NCBI GenBank assembly: GCA_029582165.1
Contig: CM055874.1
Coordinates: 43,779,883-43,843,882 of the forward strand
Length of the DNA: 64,000 nucleotides
Reading direction: 5' to 3'
Source: Portulaca oleracea
Taxonomy: Eukaryota; Streptophyta; Magnoliopsida; Caryophyllales; Portulacaceae
The notes under the pieces: generated by a model
Told to the model about the DNA's origin: nothing
Database searches by the model: none
The model's input: the letters and a program-made list of their open reading frames with translations, nothing else
Part shown: positions 22,851 to 36,733 of the stretch, in pieces
Position numbering within the stretch: the stretch's first letter is position 1
Layout of the letters: each line of letters opens with the position of its first letter
Translations under genes and position numbers: made by a program

Positions 22851-23516
22851 TTAAGAAATTCGTAGGTAGATTTAACCAAAGATAATTGTTTTAATGGAGT
22901 TGAACTGATGACCTATGCTCACCAAATAGTCCATTAGGTTTTCTCACAATTGTGCTACAAGCTTGGCTTTGAGATAATTGGTTTAATTAATAATTTGTAG
23001 TGTTTTTCTATAATAGTCCCACTCTAAATCATATCCCTAATTTTTAATTATCAAGTCTCTCTCTCTCTCTTCCCCCTCTCATGTCCCTCCTCTTTTCCCC
23101 TCATAACGCCCCCTCCCCCCCCCCCCCCCCCAGTCACTACCACCTAGCGACCAGGCCAACCATTACTACCACTTAGCCATTACTTCCACCTAAACAACTG
23201 ATCCCCATTCCTCTTTTGCCTAAGTAAGTGACTTGTTACCCATGTGTTAGATTTTGATGAGGTTTCTCTTTCTCTACTTGATGTTTGAAATTTTGGGGTA
23301 AGAAAGAATAAAAAAATTTCCTTTCAAAAATGAGAGGAAAGTTGGAAGAAAAATTTTGGATTGAAGTCAACCTTTCTCTCTATCATCACTCGTGGCTCCC
23401 TTGATTCTCTCTCTCTCTCTCTCTCTTATGCAAATTCTCTCTAACTCTCTCCCCTCTCTCCCTCTCCCCCTCCCTCCCTCCCTCCCTCTAAGTCTCTTCT
23501 TTCTCTCTCCCCAAGT

Positions 23517-23564
<48 letters not shown>

Positions 23565-24242
23565 CTCCCCCCAACACCTCCAAATCACATCATATAATCT
23601 AGAAAAATGAAACTTGACTTTTACAAGTTTTTATGCAAATTTTGTTTTTCCATACATTTTTTTCTCAAACAAAACAAGGAAAAGAAAGTTGAATAGAAAT
23701 TCAAATTTTCTTTTCCTTCAAAATTTTTACTTACATCAAACAAGAGAAAAAAAAATTACTTTACCCAAAAAAAAATTTCCTCCTAATTTTTTTTTTCCAT
23801 GAGATTTTTTTCCCATTCTGTTTTTCTAGGTCCAAACAAACCCTTATTAATCTCCCATCCTGTTTTCCTAGGTCCCAACGGACCCTTACTATTTTGTAGC
23901 TCGACAACAACATCTTCAATAAAGTGGTACGAACAGGTCGTTTTAGATATGACGAAACCCTGCCATGAGAATTTACTGCAACATGCCACAACCAGAAAGA
24001 TCCAAATATTGACAAATAGTAACTACCTCACTGTAACATTCACTACAAGAAAACCTAAGACATCAGCCACAATTTCTAAAGGAATTGAATTAGATAATCT
24101 GGAAAGAATATTGGTCACTAACAAATAACAATGATGTGAGAAGAAACTTTCTACCAGTTTATTCACAAAGAGAAACTATATACAATTAGTCGATGAAAGA
24201 GTCTGAATGCTTTCTGTATGATTAAGGCAAAGTTGTGATGAC
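22851..24242. repeat. Low-complexity CT-rich intergenic region
   Basis: Contains a poly(C) run (about 23108-23131), CT-rich tracts (23056-23072, 23405-23475) and a near-perfect (CT)n run (about 23519-23561), followed by AT-rich DNA with poly(A)/poly(T) patches. A weak SINE-like patch lies at 22895-22960 on the minus strand. The last 80 bases or so are probably the 3' UTR of the SPINSTER-like gene. No gene otherwise. Confidence 0.7.
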
Positions 24243-27200
24243 TTATGCAGTATCAGTCTTCTCTTCTAACAATGGTGCTTCATTTGTCTTATCGACACCA
24301 CTCACATCATCCTCACTCTCTTCATGAAACTTGTCAGCGCCACGCAGAAATATCCCTGCCATCATGCACCACATTTTCAGAATTTCATTTTCAACATCCT
24401 AAACTAGCATGCGATGCTGGAAGGGGAAATGGGTTCAAATGTATGCAACTTTGCGGTTCCTTTTTTCCTACTGAGAGGCAATTGGGTCATTTGGATCAGA
24501 TTCAAGCTGGACCCATTTGGGTTGGGGCACAGATCAACAAGGTTCGGGAAGGGTCGGGTTATTTTCGGATTGCGTTGATTTCGGGTTGATTTTGGGGGGA
24601 GACTAATACATCTGACCCCTCCATACCTTATCTGGGCAGAATTTAGGAGTATTGGTCGGGTCAGGTTCAGGTGGGTCATTCAGATCGGGTCTGTTTTAGC
24701 CAAGTCTAGGCATGTTTTAAGAAAAAGTAATGTGCCATATGTGAGGCTGATAAAACATTCTAGGGTTCTTCAAGGGGAAAGGAAAAAAACACAAAGATAA
24801 AAGCTTCTAGGGGAAAGCAGAAAATAGATGTTCAAATCTTTCCTAAATCCTACCTCAAATGTTATCTTAGATATCCAAAATAACTGCAGAGGGCTCTGGT
24901 TTGCAACAAATTTCCCAGACAATGATATGATATGATCTAGTCAGTCATTCACAGTGGGAGGTTTGGTATTTGAGACATTGTCTAGAATTGTCATAAGGAT
25001 TATAGAGACAAACTGCAGGATCCTATGTACTAACTTGCATCTCTGGAGAATTATGGAGTAGAAATGCCATGAATTTGCTGGATTAAGTTGCCACAAAGCT
25101 GAATTTAGGTAAGAAAATCTTACCTATAAACCATATCGATGCTGCTATGAATAGTATGGCTGTCAAGATAAGAGCAGTCTTCCTCCAATTGTTAATATGA
25201 TCCTGGAGCAAATTTCAGACAACAAAGTGAGCAAAACAGTCATCTGAAAACTACACCAAGCACTACAAAAGTCATGCAAAGATATACATGCTGTCAAACA
25301 ATCAAGAAGATGCATATTAAGGTAAACTTAGATGAAGATTTTACCTGGAGAACTCCAACAAGGGGCGAAGAAGGAACATCACCAAAAATATGAATCGCAA
25401 CTGTAGACATCGCCATAGACAGTGGGCGCAAGCTTGGCTTAACAGAATGCAAGCACACAAAATTTACGGGAGCCTGCAAATGGAAGCCAGATTAGAGCGG
25501 GTAAAGCATTTCCTTTCTTTTCTAACCAGTATAAATTTGATGCAGAAGGCAACAAGTCAGATTCTTTAGTTTCTAGGTAGCATGAGCTATCTTTATACTG
25601 ATTGTTAATACTATTACTTGAAAGATTGGATAAGTGATTCAGCCGGGAAAAACTAATCCATTATCAATGAAGAATGTGTGGTGTAATCCACGTAATGAGT
25701 TGAAAAGCTGAATCCACAAGATGAAATGATGCTATATAGAGATAAATCTGCATATTACCTGAGTAGCAAAGACTAGCAGTTCACCAATTGCAAAAAATAC
25801 GAGGAACAATATCTCTCTCTTGAAACAGAAGGCTGTAAAGCAAAATACTGCCCCAAAAAATGTTGATGTTGCGAGAAGCTGAAAATATTCCAAAGGGTTC
25901 AATGAGTGTGCCGTTTAATCTAAGTACAGGTAACCCATGAAGAACGCCAAAAATTATGCCATAAATAGCTAGCTGAAGTTTTGGCCAAACAGAGGAAATC
26001 AAATAACCATGCACTTTTGTGACTAAAACAAGAGGCAGTATGCTTACCTTGAAAGCATTTGAAATTGATGAGCTCATGTAATCAAGGAGGAGACCTCCTC
26101 CTATACTTCCTGCCAATCCACAACCAACTGTAATCCCGCCAAAAATCATGTCTGCATTAGCCTGCCATGTTACCAAGCCAGTTATATAAGTTGGGAAAAC
26201 TCCAAGAAAGTTTGAGCAATTGTTCACACTTGAGCAGCACAAGGTTCAGGACTCGTACGTTAGTACTTTCAAAAGAGTTATCGGGGGGAATTGAGATTTT
26301 GTGAATGCTCGAAGTAAGAATATATACCATATTGTAGATACTGTAACCAGCCTTTGGTCCCCAGTATGAGTATGCCCCAATCACAAAGTTGTAAGATATG
26401 TAACCTGGGGTAGCCAATAATGAGAAAATTAATGTACAACTATACAGCCAGATTAAGAATATTAGGCTCCAAAATGAAACAATCAATTCATCTACAACTA
26501 GATAGCTTGTAGACTTGTAGATGATGAAGTTTAGAATTACTACAAAGGACCGGCAAAAAATGATTTATGTATCCATAAGTAAATAAAGCAGGTCAACTCT
26601 AAAAACAGCAAAATCATCGCAGAAATGGAGGATGTTTTTTACGTTTTATTTTCTAGCAAGGGGTAAGCAGGTCAGCCCATTGGAGCTATTCTCAAGGCTA
26701 AACACCAGCAAGCTCCACATGGGAAACTTTTGTACTTCCACCAAAGTCTAATCCTCAGTGGGTAGCTTGAACGATGCAAATGGGCGACCAACTAGGCTAC
26801 TGCCTCTTTGGTAAAGATGGAGAACATGGAATTACCTAGAACATTAACAACATAAACCTTCTCGACCAAAAGCGCCTTCATGTCATTTAGAAATCTTGTA
26901 AAGTCATTGCCCTCATTCACTTGGTCCTTTGACCTGTCATAAGTTAAAATCCGAAGAAGACAATCACAAGAACTTTCAGATTAACAGTTGAAAACCTTTC
27001 AGTCAATAATGCAGCAGCAATTTCCCACCACAATGAATGTAAAAAGGGACCGACAGTGGAAAAAGAATCCATTTAGCCAGGAAATCATTCTTACACTGAT
27101 TTCATTCTATGCATCTTGCTAAGAGTTTAAGATGTCCTTTTTTACAAATTTAATACTAGCATGACTTCCTCAGCTTGCAAAATATGTAGAAAATCCTTCA

Positions 27201-30200
27201 AGACAACAATAGCAACCACCTCCTAGGGGAAACATGTTTGAGCAGAAAGTCCTTCAAAGATGGATGTAAAATGTTACTTGATACCATTGGTTGGTTCTTC
27301 CTCATACAACTTGAGTCAAACAGGTGATCACATTATAACGGTGACACCATATCTAAAAGCTAGACATAGTGTTGAGTTGCCCATCAACGCATTTGAGTGA
27401 GATAGATCTAATTATGTCCATGCCTCTTACTCATACTCATATTTAGATTCAGCGAAGGCTTCCAATTTATTAAGATAATGAAAACCAACAGGACAAAACA
27501 GAGACAATGAAGACAATAAGAACATGTGCAGAAAATGGCAAACTTACTTGGAAGCTTCACCCAAATTATCATCCTGAACTCGAAGTGGTGTTTCGCTGCA
27601 ATCAGTAACGGAAGTTTCTGTATCTGGTAGAAAAGCCCACCAATGAATGATTTCAGTAAGAATAAAGCAAAGAATTGCAATGCTGGTATTTTGTCCACTA
27701 AAGGGTTGGTTTAGTGAACAGTTTCAAACCAATACCCACAAAATGTCATAATTGCCAGAAAAATTACGACATATTAGCAAAGTGATGTCAAAATAACCAC
27801 TGCTATCAACCCTTGTCAAGGAAATACATATATTTTCAATAAGGTATCTGTCAAGATAGGATAAACAAGTGACATTATTCAGGTCAAGAGTTGGAGTCAA
27901 GTTACAAGCATTCAAGAGTATAAGCCTGATCGCTAATTCTCTTAGAGGCTTCAACTATAATTATCCACACTTGGGCATGAAATACATATAGACCTGTCAA
28001 TACGGGCGGGCGGGCGGGTTACGGGTCGGTCGTATATCGGGTTCGGGTAAATACGGGTCGGGTGTATTTCGGGTTCGGCTAAATACGGGTCGGGTGTATT
28101 CTGGTTTCGGGCGGTTTGGGTCGGGTTTACGGATCATGACCGCCCTTTTTCTCAGTCACTTACAACTAATAAAATTGATTATAATTAGTCAAAGACGCCT
28201 ATGTAATGTATCATTCCATTCCAAGTTCAACCACCATGATATGTCATAGTTGTATTGACATATTAATATACACCTAATGGACAAAATTTAACAATCTTCA
28301 AGTCTACAAGTATTATGTGGTTTACGTCAACAATCACGAATAACAATACTTATGAAATATATAGGGTTTTGGGATGCTAATATACTAAACTTTTGATGTA
28401 TTGGACAATATCTGCACTGAACTTTGACCTTTGACAATAATACATTATTTTACTGAAAGAGAAGAGAGAGGCGGGACTGCAGGAGTTTGAGGGTTCACTG
28501 AAAGAGTGAGTGAGTGACAGTGTTAGGGTTTTGTTTTGGTCATTTGTTATTTGATTATTTCATTTGTATATCTCTCTTTACGCATAGTTTTCCAAAAAAA
28601 CCACCCAATATTTTACTTTTGGGCCTTAATTTTCATGGAATGGGCCCATTTTTTTGCACAAGGCCAAAGTAGACAAAACACTTAAAATTAAAGTGTCTAA
28701 CCCAACGGGTTGACCCAGACCTGACCCAACTGGGTTGGGTCATTTTCGGGTCCCGGGTCAGAATTTCGTGTTCAAAACCCACTTTTTGCGGGTCGGTTTG
28801 GGTCGGGTTTCCGGGTCGGGTCGTGAATTGCCAGGTCTAAATACATATCACCCAAATTCTTAGATTCATCCAAAAAAAAAAAGTGATTTTAAAACACCTT
28901 CAACATAGAAAAATTTACATCTTCAAGCAATTCAGGTTTCCAACCATTTTATGTCGATGAAACCAAACAAAATGATGCCAATACCCTAGAGCGCCACCTC
29001 ATTGAGTGTCACTGTTAAGAAGTTTTAAACATAAGTAACCCCTGAAGGGTAGAAAGGTTGTTGTTTGCATAGATTACTAGCTCTAAAACAACCTAAATGC
29101 CTACTACTGTTCAACAATATGACAGGTAGTTGTTTAGGTAGCAGACTGTTAGATAGATATTTAGGAAGCTGATAGTTGTAAACATGGAAAATAGTCATTT
29201 TAATTTAGCTACGAGCTTAGAGCGGTTTACATGAGCAATTGAAAAAAATATATCCGATACCTTTAGCTATTGGGTTAGCCAGTTAATATAAACTGACGTA
29301 ACAGGATATAAATACCCTATCAGTTTGACTGGCAAAAGGCTAACTTTATCTGTTTTTTTTTTCAAAAATACCATTATTAAACATTGCTACTTGAAACACC
29401 AGTTCAAACACTAGTTTATCAGACACTGATATTTGACTACTAGTGTTTCGAACTAGTACTAGTCTTTTGAACTAGAAAAAAGACTCAATGCTACTTCAAG
29501 CACCTTGCTAAACACAGATAAGCAAAAATTATTTAAAAGCATTACACTTTTGACAAGGCTTAAGTGACCCCATCTGCATTTGCAGCTTTGCAGCCACTAA
29601 ACTCCAAAAAATAGTTTACATGTTTTGCTCAAAGGATAGGTTTGATGGATGTGATTTTCGATTCGTTTGGACAATTTCTGCCCGAATGTGACATGCAGTA
29701 ATTTTTACCTCACTCACCCAATTGTAATGTGGACAAATCAACTCTACATCAAGAGCAGGATAATAAGTAGCTCTACAACTAGATAAGTAAGATCAGGAAA
29801 GGACAAAGACAGGAAAAGAAGAAAGTAGTCGTTGTCCCCGCTTTGGCGAGGTCGGGACAGCTAAACCAGTGGACATAATCAGTTTCCCAATCAAGGCCGG
29901 TTTCATCTACTTAATGCATGACAAAATACATACAACTAGTTATCCCCCCCCCCCCCCAACCCCCAAAGGCCAAATAAATAAATAAAAGAAAATTCCAAAA
30001 TCGGCAAAGATGCATAGATCTATTTGCGGGACACTCAGGTAGTCCAGTTAAATTGGCATACAAAAAGTGGATTAGTAGTAGGAGATCATCTAGCAATCAA
30101 ACAGGGCTTCCATCCAAGAGGCACAAAGTCCAATTGTCAACATCACCCAAATCTTCTTGTTTTGCATTGTGTTCAATGGCATGCATCTAGGTTTTCAGAA

Positions 30201-33200
30201 ATTTCATTCTGTGTGCATGTAGCTTAACTGGCAAGCAAAATAGAGGTTAAAAGAGCAAGATGTCAAACTGGAATCAGATCCACAGTACCTTGCACATCAG
30301 AAGCAGCTGTTTCCGCAGATGGTAATACGTTTCTGGATCCGGCTGGACCAAATCCTAATATTTAAACAACAGAAAAGAGGGAAATGAAGCACAAGAAAGA
30401 GGTAGCATCAATCACAATAGAAAGAATACAAGGCAGATCACAGACCTTTCAATTGCAATGGTTTCATCACAAAACCTAAAATAACAAATGGAACCATCAA
30501 GATTGCCTCCACCCAGAAAGCCCATCGCCATGCAAAATGGGTTCCTACCTAAACATGATTTCGAAACAAGACAATGACAGTAACGTCAAAAAATGTAGGA
30601 TAACGAGCAATAACCCAAGAGATAATATTTTATTCAAAAAGAAACCAAAAAAGAAAGTCATTTTGTATCATACAGAGAGTAGCAAACTTACCAACCCCCC
30701 ATAAATGTAGCCAATTGCATATCCAACTGGTATACACATGTAAAAAATTCCAAGCCAAGCTGTTCTCTGACAAAAGAAAGTACAACTAATAATGTATGAA
30801 TGTATGATCTTCAACAACATAAAACACCATCATCCTGTTACTTAATTACCATGACAAAGACAAGTTTAGAACATGAATTTGACATGAGTTGGCAAGTATA
30901 AAGTTCTTCACTAACAATTCAATTAATATGATGCTAGGTGTAACTGCTAATTTGCAGATCCACGGCTTGAAATGCACAAAGACTGGTGCAAGTACACCTG
31001 GGCAGAAATAGATCAAACCTTGGAACTCTCGATTCAACCAGAACATGCATCTAGAAACACAAATTTCTTATATTTTATGAGCATTAAAATATCCAGCATG
31101 AGAGTAGGACTAAATGAAGGAGAAACTTATCACCATTAGCTCACTCATGCAAATGCTATTTAATTGCCTAATTTACTAGGGTTCTAGGAATTGACTAAGC
31201 GTTAAATCAGGTACGCGTTCAAGTACTAGACACAATTTCTGAATTGGCAGGTTCCAAGTATAAAACGACACGTTACATAACCATATTCATGTTTGAATGC
31301 TCAGGCATAATTGGTGGCCTCTGTGACACGAAGATCCCGACCATCAAATTGACCGTGCAGTACAAAACGTTCATAATTTTCAAGCTAAGTTTCACAACAG
31401 AATACAATTTGCAGAGTCACAGAGCAGTCAACAAAGAAATGATACCTGAGTGTCAGGAGCATTGTCATCAATGAAAGGGGCTGCAAGGCTGATAAATGAA
31501 GCCTCACCTACACCAACCAGCCTAGTGACAGAAAGAATGCTATCAGTTACTATCATAATCACAATGCTGAACAATATAAAATTGGACTTACATGCGGAAA
31601 ACGGAAATGGACCAGAAGTCCCAAGAGCACCCACAACCAACAACAGCAACAGTCCAAACTAACAACCCAACTCCAATTAGCCGAAATGGATTGACCCTGA
31701 ACAACGCAAAGACACTAACTAGTCAGCACCAGATAGCTGGGCAAGTAAGCCAACACTAGTAAATCACACTACAACAACTTTACTTTCTTTTTAATACAAG
31801 TATACATACAATATAGTAAGCTTATTGTCCCTCACATTTCTGGCTCTGTATGGATGTTTGTCCATTGCCTATGAAAATAAATTCTTTCATATGGATAAAA
31901 GGTCTAGAAGTTTTATGGCTTAATTATATTTTTTATGATCAGTGTTACCAACAATTGAATCCATTGTAAGGCTCTGTTCAATGAATCATGGATCATTTAA
32001 GTGACACCTCAGCACCAAACATTTTTTTTTCCAGAAAGTTCTGCCTGAACAGGTGAATTTTCCAAAATCACTCTACGTACAAAGAATGTGTGGAGCAAAT
32101 GACAATCTTGAGCCCCTCCCAAAAATGCTAACCCTAGCCATGTCCAGTTGTCCATCTCTCACCTAACAAGCCCAAATTATGTTTGTAAAAACCGTAGACA
32201 AATTATTCTTTTTGAAAGTCTTTCTAGTTAAGATCCCGGCAAGTTTGACAAAAGTATCATTAGTTGAACATATAATGTAAAGAATTACATCTCTAGAATA
32301 ATCTCAAATCTAAAACAATATTTATCCACATGGACCTTTCAAAATCACACTAAATGAAATTTACAACGTCACTTTGTCAATCAGCCAATAACAGTTTTTT
32401 TTGTTTCCAGGTGAGACACCACACTTCAACAAAAGTGTGGAAGAGAAACAATAATACAGTGCATAGTGCGTACCTCTTTGCTAATGAAGCGAATATTGGG
32501 GAGGCCACCAATAATCCGACCATGAAAGCAGATGACAGCACACCATCTTCAAAGTTGTTCAATTTGAAATCTCCCCTAGATGAATCAAATGCACTCATTA
32601 CTCAAGCAACAGGAATAATAAAGATACATCAGTGTGTTGGTTTATGAATATGCATATTCTCAAGCAGCACAAGTTCAAAGAAGAAAAGCATGTTCATGCA
32701 ACAACAATAAGACATTCTACAACTAACCATTCTTTAGCCATATAGAGGACTGAAAGAAAACCTCATCCTAGAATTGTCGACAAACTTCACTTTCAAAGGT
32801 CACAAATTTGTCAATCTTACCTTCTAATGGACATCAAGTGCACAACCACAACAAGAAAACACACTATAATCCCAAAAAACTTCTCCTTTGATATTGGCAA
32901 GTTTTATAAAAGGAGAAGACTAATTCTGCTTCATACAAACAATGAACAGAAGAGATAAGCTTGGCGCTTACTGAATTCCACTGCCACTTGTGCATACGCC
33001 ACTTTCTGTACAGGTCTTACGGTGCCCATTCACACCGTTGCTAGCAATCGTTCCACGGTCCAAATAATTGATCAAATTAATCAAACAAAAAATTATCAAT
33101 AACCTGCATAAAGTGTGCAAGAAATAATTAGATAGATAAAACTGTGAAGTAGCTCAACGATCAAACACAAAAATGGTGGACAGAAACCTAAATGGCTAGC

Positions 33201-33326
33201 AGATCAAGCATAGTAAACCCCGAAGTTCAATCCTTTCTTTCAAACCGTGATCAAACCTTTCTTCGACACCGTGACCCCAAAAAAAAAAAAAAAAAAAAAA
33301 TCGTTCCTTGAAGCACAGCCCAGATA

Positions 33327-33372
<46 letters not shown>

Positions 33373-33891
33373 TGTAGCTTGTTCATCCATAAAGCATCTC
33401 TGGCAATACCACCAAATTAAGGATTACCCATAATTCCACTAAGACCAGACATTTAACGTGAAATCACTCAAACACATTGCAGAATAAGCAACTAAATTTC
33501 CATTAAAAAGGGCAAGAATTGACATTTCACACAAATATTACACTTTTTAAGTGACACGAAATGAGTCAACTCAAACAATGCCAAAAGCAACATCCACATC
33601 TCCGACATCCATAACAAGCAAACCTCAAACTTGTCAAATAAATGGGCAGCAACCCATCAGATCACAACCCATGCTAAACCTTTTTATCAACTAAATTCAG
33701 AATTTGGGGAGAGAGAGAGAGAGAGAAAGAGACCTTTTGGGGGTAAACCAAGAACGCTGCCCAGATGCATCTCTGATCCCAGAAACATTCATTACCACTT
33801 CTTGCTCAATTGCCTTCTTTGGAGATTCCACTTTGTCAATGGTGGAGGAATCCTTTGGTTTTTCCGCTGGAACTGGCTGCTCTTCACCCAT
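24243..33891 (-). CDS. SPINSTER-like MFS transporter (probable sphingolipid transporter spinster homolog)
   Basis: Complete 16-exon model, 540 residues, minus strand. Exons: 33891-33734, 33103-32972, 32575-32474, 31696-31592, 31521-31446, 30766-30692, 30548-30446, 30354-30289, 27623-27548, 26933-26836, 26404-26328, 26161-26048, 25878-25759, 25473-25345, 25202-25124, 24355-24243. All introns are GT-AG and all phases close. The protein has a cytosolic N-terminus (1-52), then hydrophobic MFS helices with NLINYLDRGTIASNG in helix 1, VGLLVASPIFASLAKR (motif-A-like), VGVGEASFISLAAPFIDD, AWRWAFWVEAI, a polar central loop (about 255-305), ISYNFVIGAYSYWGPKAGYS, and an acidic tail ending in APLLEEKTDTA. 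Animal Spns proteins export sphingosine-1-phosphate; plant homologs are named by similarity and substrate is unproven. The start is the ATG at 33891; no in-frame ATG lies just upstream. Confidence 0.93.
27990..28838. mobile_element. CGGGT-rich element in SPINSTER intron 8, 10-bp TSD
   Basis: Flanked by the perfect 10-bp duplication AAATACATAT (27980-27989, 28839-28848). The ends AGACCTGTCAAT and, complemented, AGACCTGGCAAT form short inverted repeats. Both subterminal regions are packed with GGGTCGGGT/CGGGCGGG motifs on the plus strand, while the interior is AT-rich and non-coding. A 9-11-bp duplication suggests a Mutator-like non-autonomous element. It lies in the 2.7-kb intron between exons 8 and 9. 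Confidence 0.85.
29941..29957. repeat. Poly(C) run in SPINSTER intron 8
   Basis: A run of about 16 C residues. It is likely to be length-variable and error-prone in sequencing. Confidence 0.8.
33278..33370. repeat. Poly(A) and (CA)n microsatellite in SPINSTER intron 1
   Basis: An A run of about 22 bases (33279-33300) followed by about 20 CA units (33330-33370). A (GA)n run at 33708-33726 also lies just inside the intron 1 donor side. Confidence 0.95.
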
Positions 33892-34991
33892 CTTAGCAAT
33901 TAAAAACAAAAAAGAAAGAAGAAAAATTCAACAGAAATTCTCAAAAATTCTGGTTTGACTGTTTGGTGTTTTGACTTTAATACTATATGCTAAGTTAACA
34001 CCAAGTAAAATGGTGTTGAATTGAACTTGGACTCATGGACTCCTCTCTGATTTGTTTCCTCCCACCATCTTCTGTAATTTGGATCAACTTTATCATAATC
34101 AAATACCCAGAAAATAAAATATAAAAAATAGAAAAGGGTGAACTTGATTACAGATTTTTTCTCCCTCCCTTCTTTTTGCTGGTTGTATTGTGCCGTCGTT
34201 GTTAGTGTTGATTACTTTGCTTTTCTACTATACAAAAGTATGATAAAAATGCAACCTTTTTTTGTGGGGGCTGGGCTTCTTTTTGAAAATTTTGAATATA
34301 ACAGTAGAGATAAAAATTCTAGGGCAGGAAGTGATTAAAAGCAGAGCCCAAGATAAGTAAAAAAATTCAAAGTTGATTGCGGTGGATTTTTTGGTTGTAA
34401 CCACTACTAGTCTACGATACCATCTCTTTGTCTTCCGGAAAAGATAAATTAGGAAAATGAGATTCGTTACTAATTAAATTAGATTAGGATGATTTTTTTC
34501 AGATATTTTAGCATGATTCATATCCTAAATCCTAATCACGCTCAAAATCTTCAATTATTCATGATATATGAGTTGTTTTTCCTTTTTAAAAAAAATTTCA
34601 CGTGTGAGTAAAGCATTATTTTTTGGCGTGGCTACCAAATGTGTGATCATGGCAATTCTATGTCATTTTCCTTTACTTAAATTCATTCTTTGTTGTTTGA
34701 AGTACAACAATTTACAAAAATGAAAATGACTTATGTCCCTCTTGCCCAAAAAAAAAAGATGACAAATCATTCAAATTGGATTGTGGGTTCAAGAGATTTG
34801 GCACTCGTGAAAATAGGACTTTGGTCAAATTTGAATCGGTTAATGTATATCAAAATTAAGGTGAAATATTGATTTCTAAACTTGATTTTTTTGGGTCAGA
34901 TTTGCGTGGATAATTTGGATAGGGTATATCCTAAGTCGAAATCGGATTCGGATAATAGAAATGATGAAATATTATATCCAAATATGGATAC
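33892..34991. other. SPINSTER 5' flank and intergenic DNA
   Basis: No gene. The first 100 bases or so upstream of 33891 are the likely 5' UTR and proximal promoter; I cannot fix a TATA box. Beyond about 34140 the sequence is AT-rich without recognisable repeats. Confidence 0.45.
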
Positions 34992-35350
34992 ACTTATAGT
35001 GGTTGTCATGGCACCGTAAGTAAAATAAATTTTATTCGTACATGTGTCAAGTTTTTATCTTGATCGTTAGTTTTCTTATTTAATATAAATTGTGAAATAT
35101 TTTTTTAAATTTTAGTTTATTTTAAAAAATTTTAAAATAAATATTTTTCAAAATATGCTTATTTACTAGGCAAAAATTTAGATTTAAGATATTTAAATTT
35201 TACAAAATTTCAGAAAATTGTTTTTAATTAAGAAAATATATTTTATAATGTTGTACTAAATAAAAAAATAGCGAAGATAAAAGTTGACACATGTATGGAT
35301 AAATATTGTTTTCATTGTGGTGGTTGTCATGGTTGACAACCAATATAAGT
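34992..35350. mobile_element. MITE with ACTTATA-TGGTTGTCA ends
   Basis: Inverted ends: ACTTATAGTGGTTGTCATGG on the left and, complemented, ACTTATATTGGTTGTCAACC on the right. The next 60 bases also pair (CGTACATGTGTCAAGTTTTTATC against CATACATGTGTCAACTTTTATC). The interior is AT-rich with no coding capacity. Two further pieces of the same family lie at 37338-37407 and about 46312-46376, so the family is multicopy here. Confidence 0.75.
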
Positions 35351-36733
35351 TTTTCCATCCAAATATTAAGTCAAAATGTCAAATCGCTCAATATCAAAAT
35401 TCAAACAAAAATTTATAATCGAACCCATTTTCTTTCCAGGTTAGACAAAATTTTACCGACCCTATAACTTTGATAGAATTTAGGAAAGATTAGGGAAAAT
35501 ATTTCTCTTCCATATTGCATCTTGATCATTTGAATTTCCAAATCCATTATTTAAAGACTGATATGTGAAACAATAATGCACTAATTAATGAAAACACGAA
35601 ATTTATTAGGTAGTCCCGCGGGACTACACATCTCAACTCTACTCCCACTATACGTCAGCCTCACGTCACAATTCTTTTTTATGGGAACTGTCTAGGTTGG
35701 AACATGCGACGTGTTGGTAATTGTTGATTGTTGATAACAGTGTGGTCAAGGGTTCATTTTAACATATTATTTTTATTTTATCTCCCTCTTTTTCTTCATT
35801 TTATGTTTTTGTTTCCATTATATTGATTTTTGACCCAATTTTATACAAAAGTTCTAGTTATACCGAATGGTGCACAAATTCCACATCATCATTTAACTCT
35901 TTTTTTTAAATTGAAATAATTAATGAGAAAATCATTTCTTACAGTTTTCTACCGCATTCACCTTCCTCAATTTCTCTCTCACAGTCTCATGCTTTGCCCC
36001 CTTTTCTCAACCCCTTCTAGCTATTAAAGATTCAATAAACAGTGGCAAGGTTGAAGATATGATCAAAGTCTTTGCCACTCCCCAATTTTTCAGATCGTCC
36101 CCTACACCATTTTTCCTGAAACTTGAAACTTTCCTTCCGAAATTTTCGTCCTACTTCAGAAGATTTGTCCCCAGAAAATTGGCTCATAGGATCAAGCATA
36201 TCCAAGCTAAAAATCTTCTTTCTGTTTTCCAAAGTTTGATATCTCCTCCTATTAATGATATCGAATTTTGACCAAATTCCTATACATCAATTGTTATCTT
36301 CAAGCTAATTAATAAATTAAAGATGTCACAATACCAGAGTAACAAAAGGAATCAAAATTGGCTAAGTGGTTGGTACTTCAATTTGTCCATAGAGTGATTA
36401 GATTTTAGAGGGTTGATTTTGGCTAGCTTCTCCCCCTCTATTTCTAATATGTATACGACAGTAGACGCTTGGAAGGATTTGTGTTACTTGTATGGTTGTA
36501 TGCAAATATGTTCTTTCTCTTTTCTGTTGTCAACCGACTAGAATGCAAAGGAAGGTCTGAATAGAAGTCATGTATTGAGCGCGCATGAATACTTAAACTC
36601 AGTTATCTTTCTTTCAATTTTTTTAGGTATACAACAATATCATTAAGATGAAAAATAAAATAAAAACTATATAGTACCTAATTTGGAGTTTGTACACTTT
36701 TTGGTGTTTGAAAGGTATATACATATAGAACAA
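35351..36733. other. Intergenic DNA
   Basis: No supportable gene. Antisense short frames at 36032-36271 have mildly protein-like composition on both strands but no recognisable domain or splice context. Confidence 0.45.

Noticed and set aside
23392..23610. Leu/Ser-repeat ORF
   Set aside because: Generated by the (CT)n low-complexity tract.
36032..36271. Overlapping ORFs on both strands with fairly protein-like composition
   Set aside because: No known domain, no splice signals tying them to other exons, and each is short.
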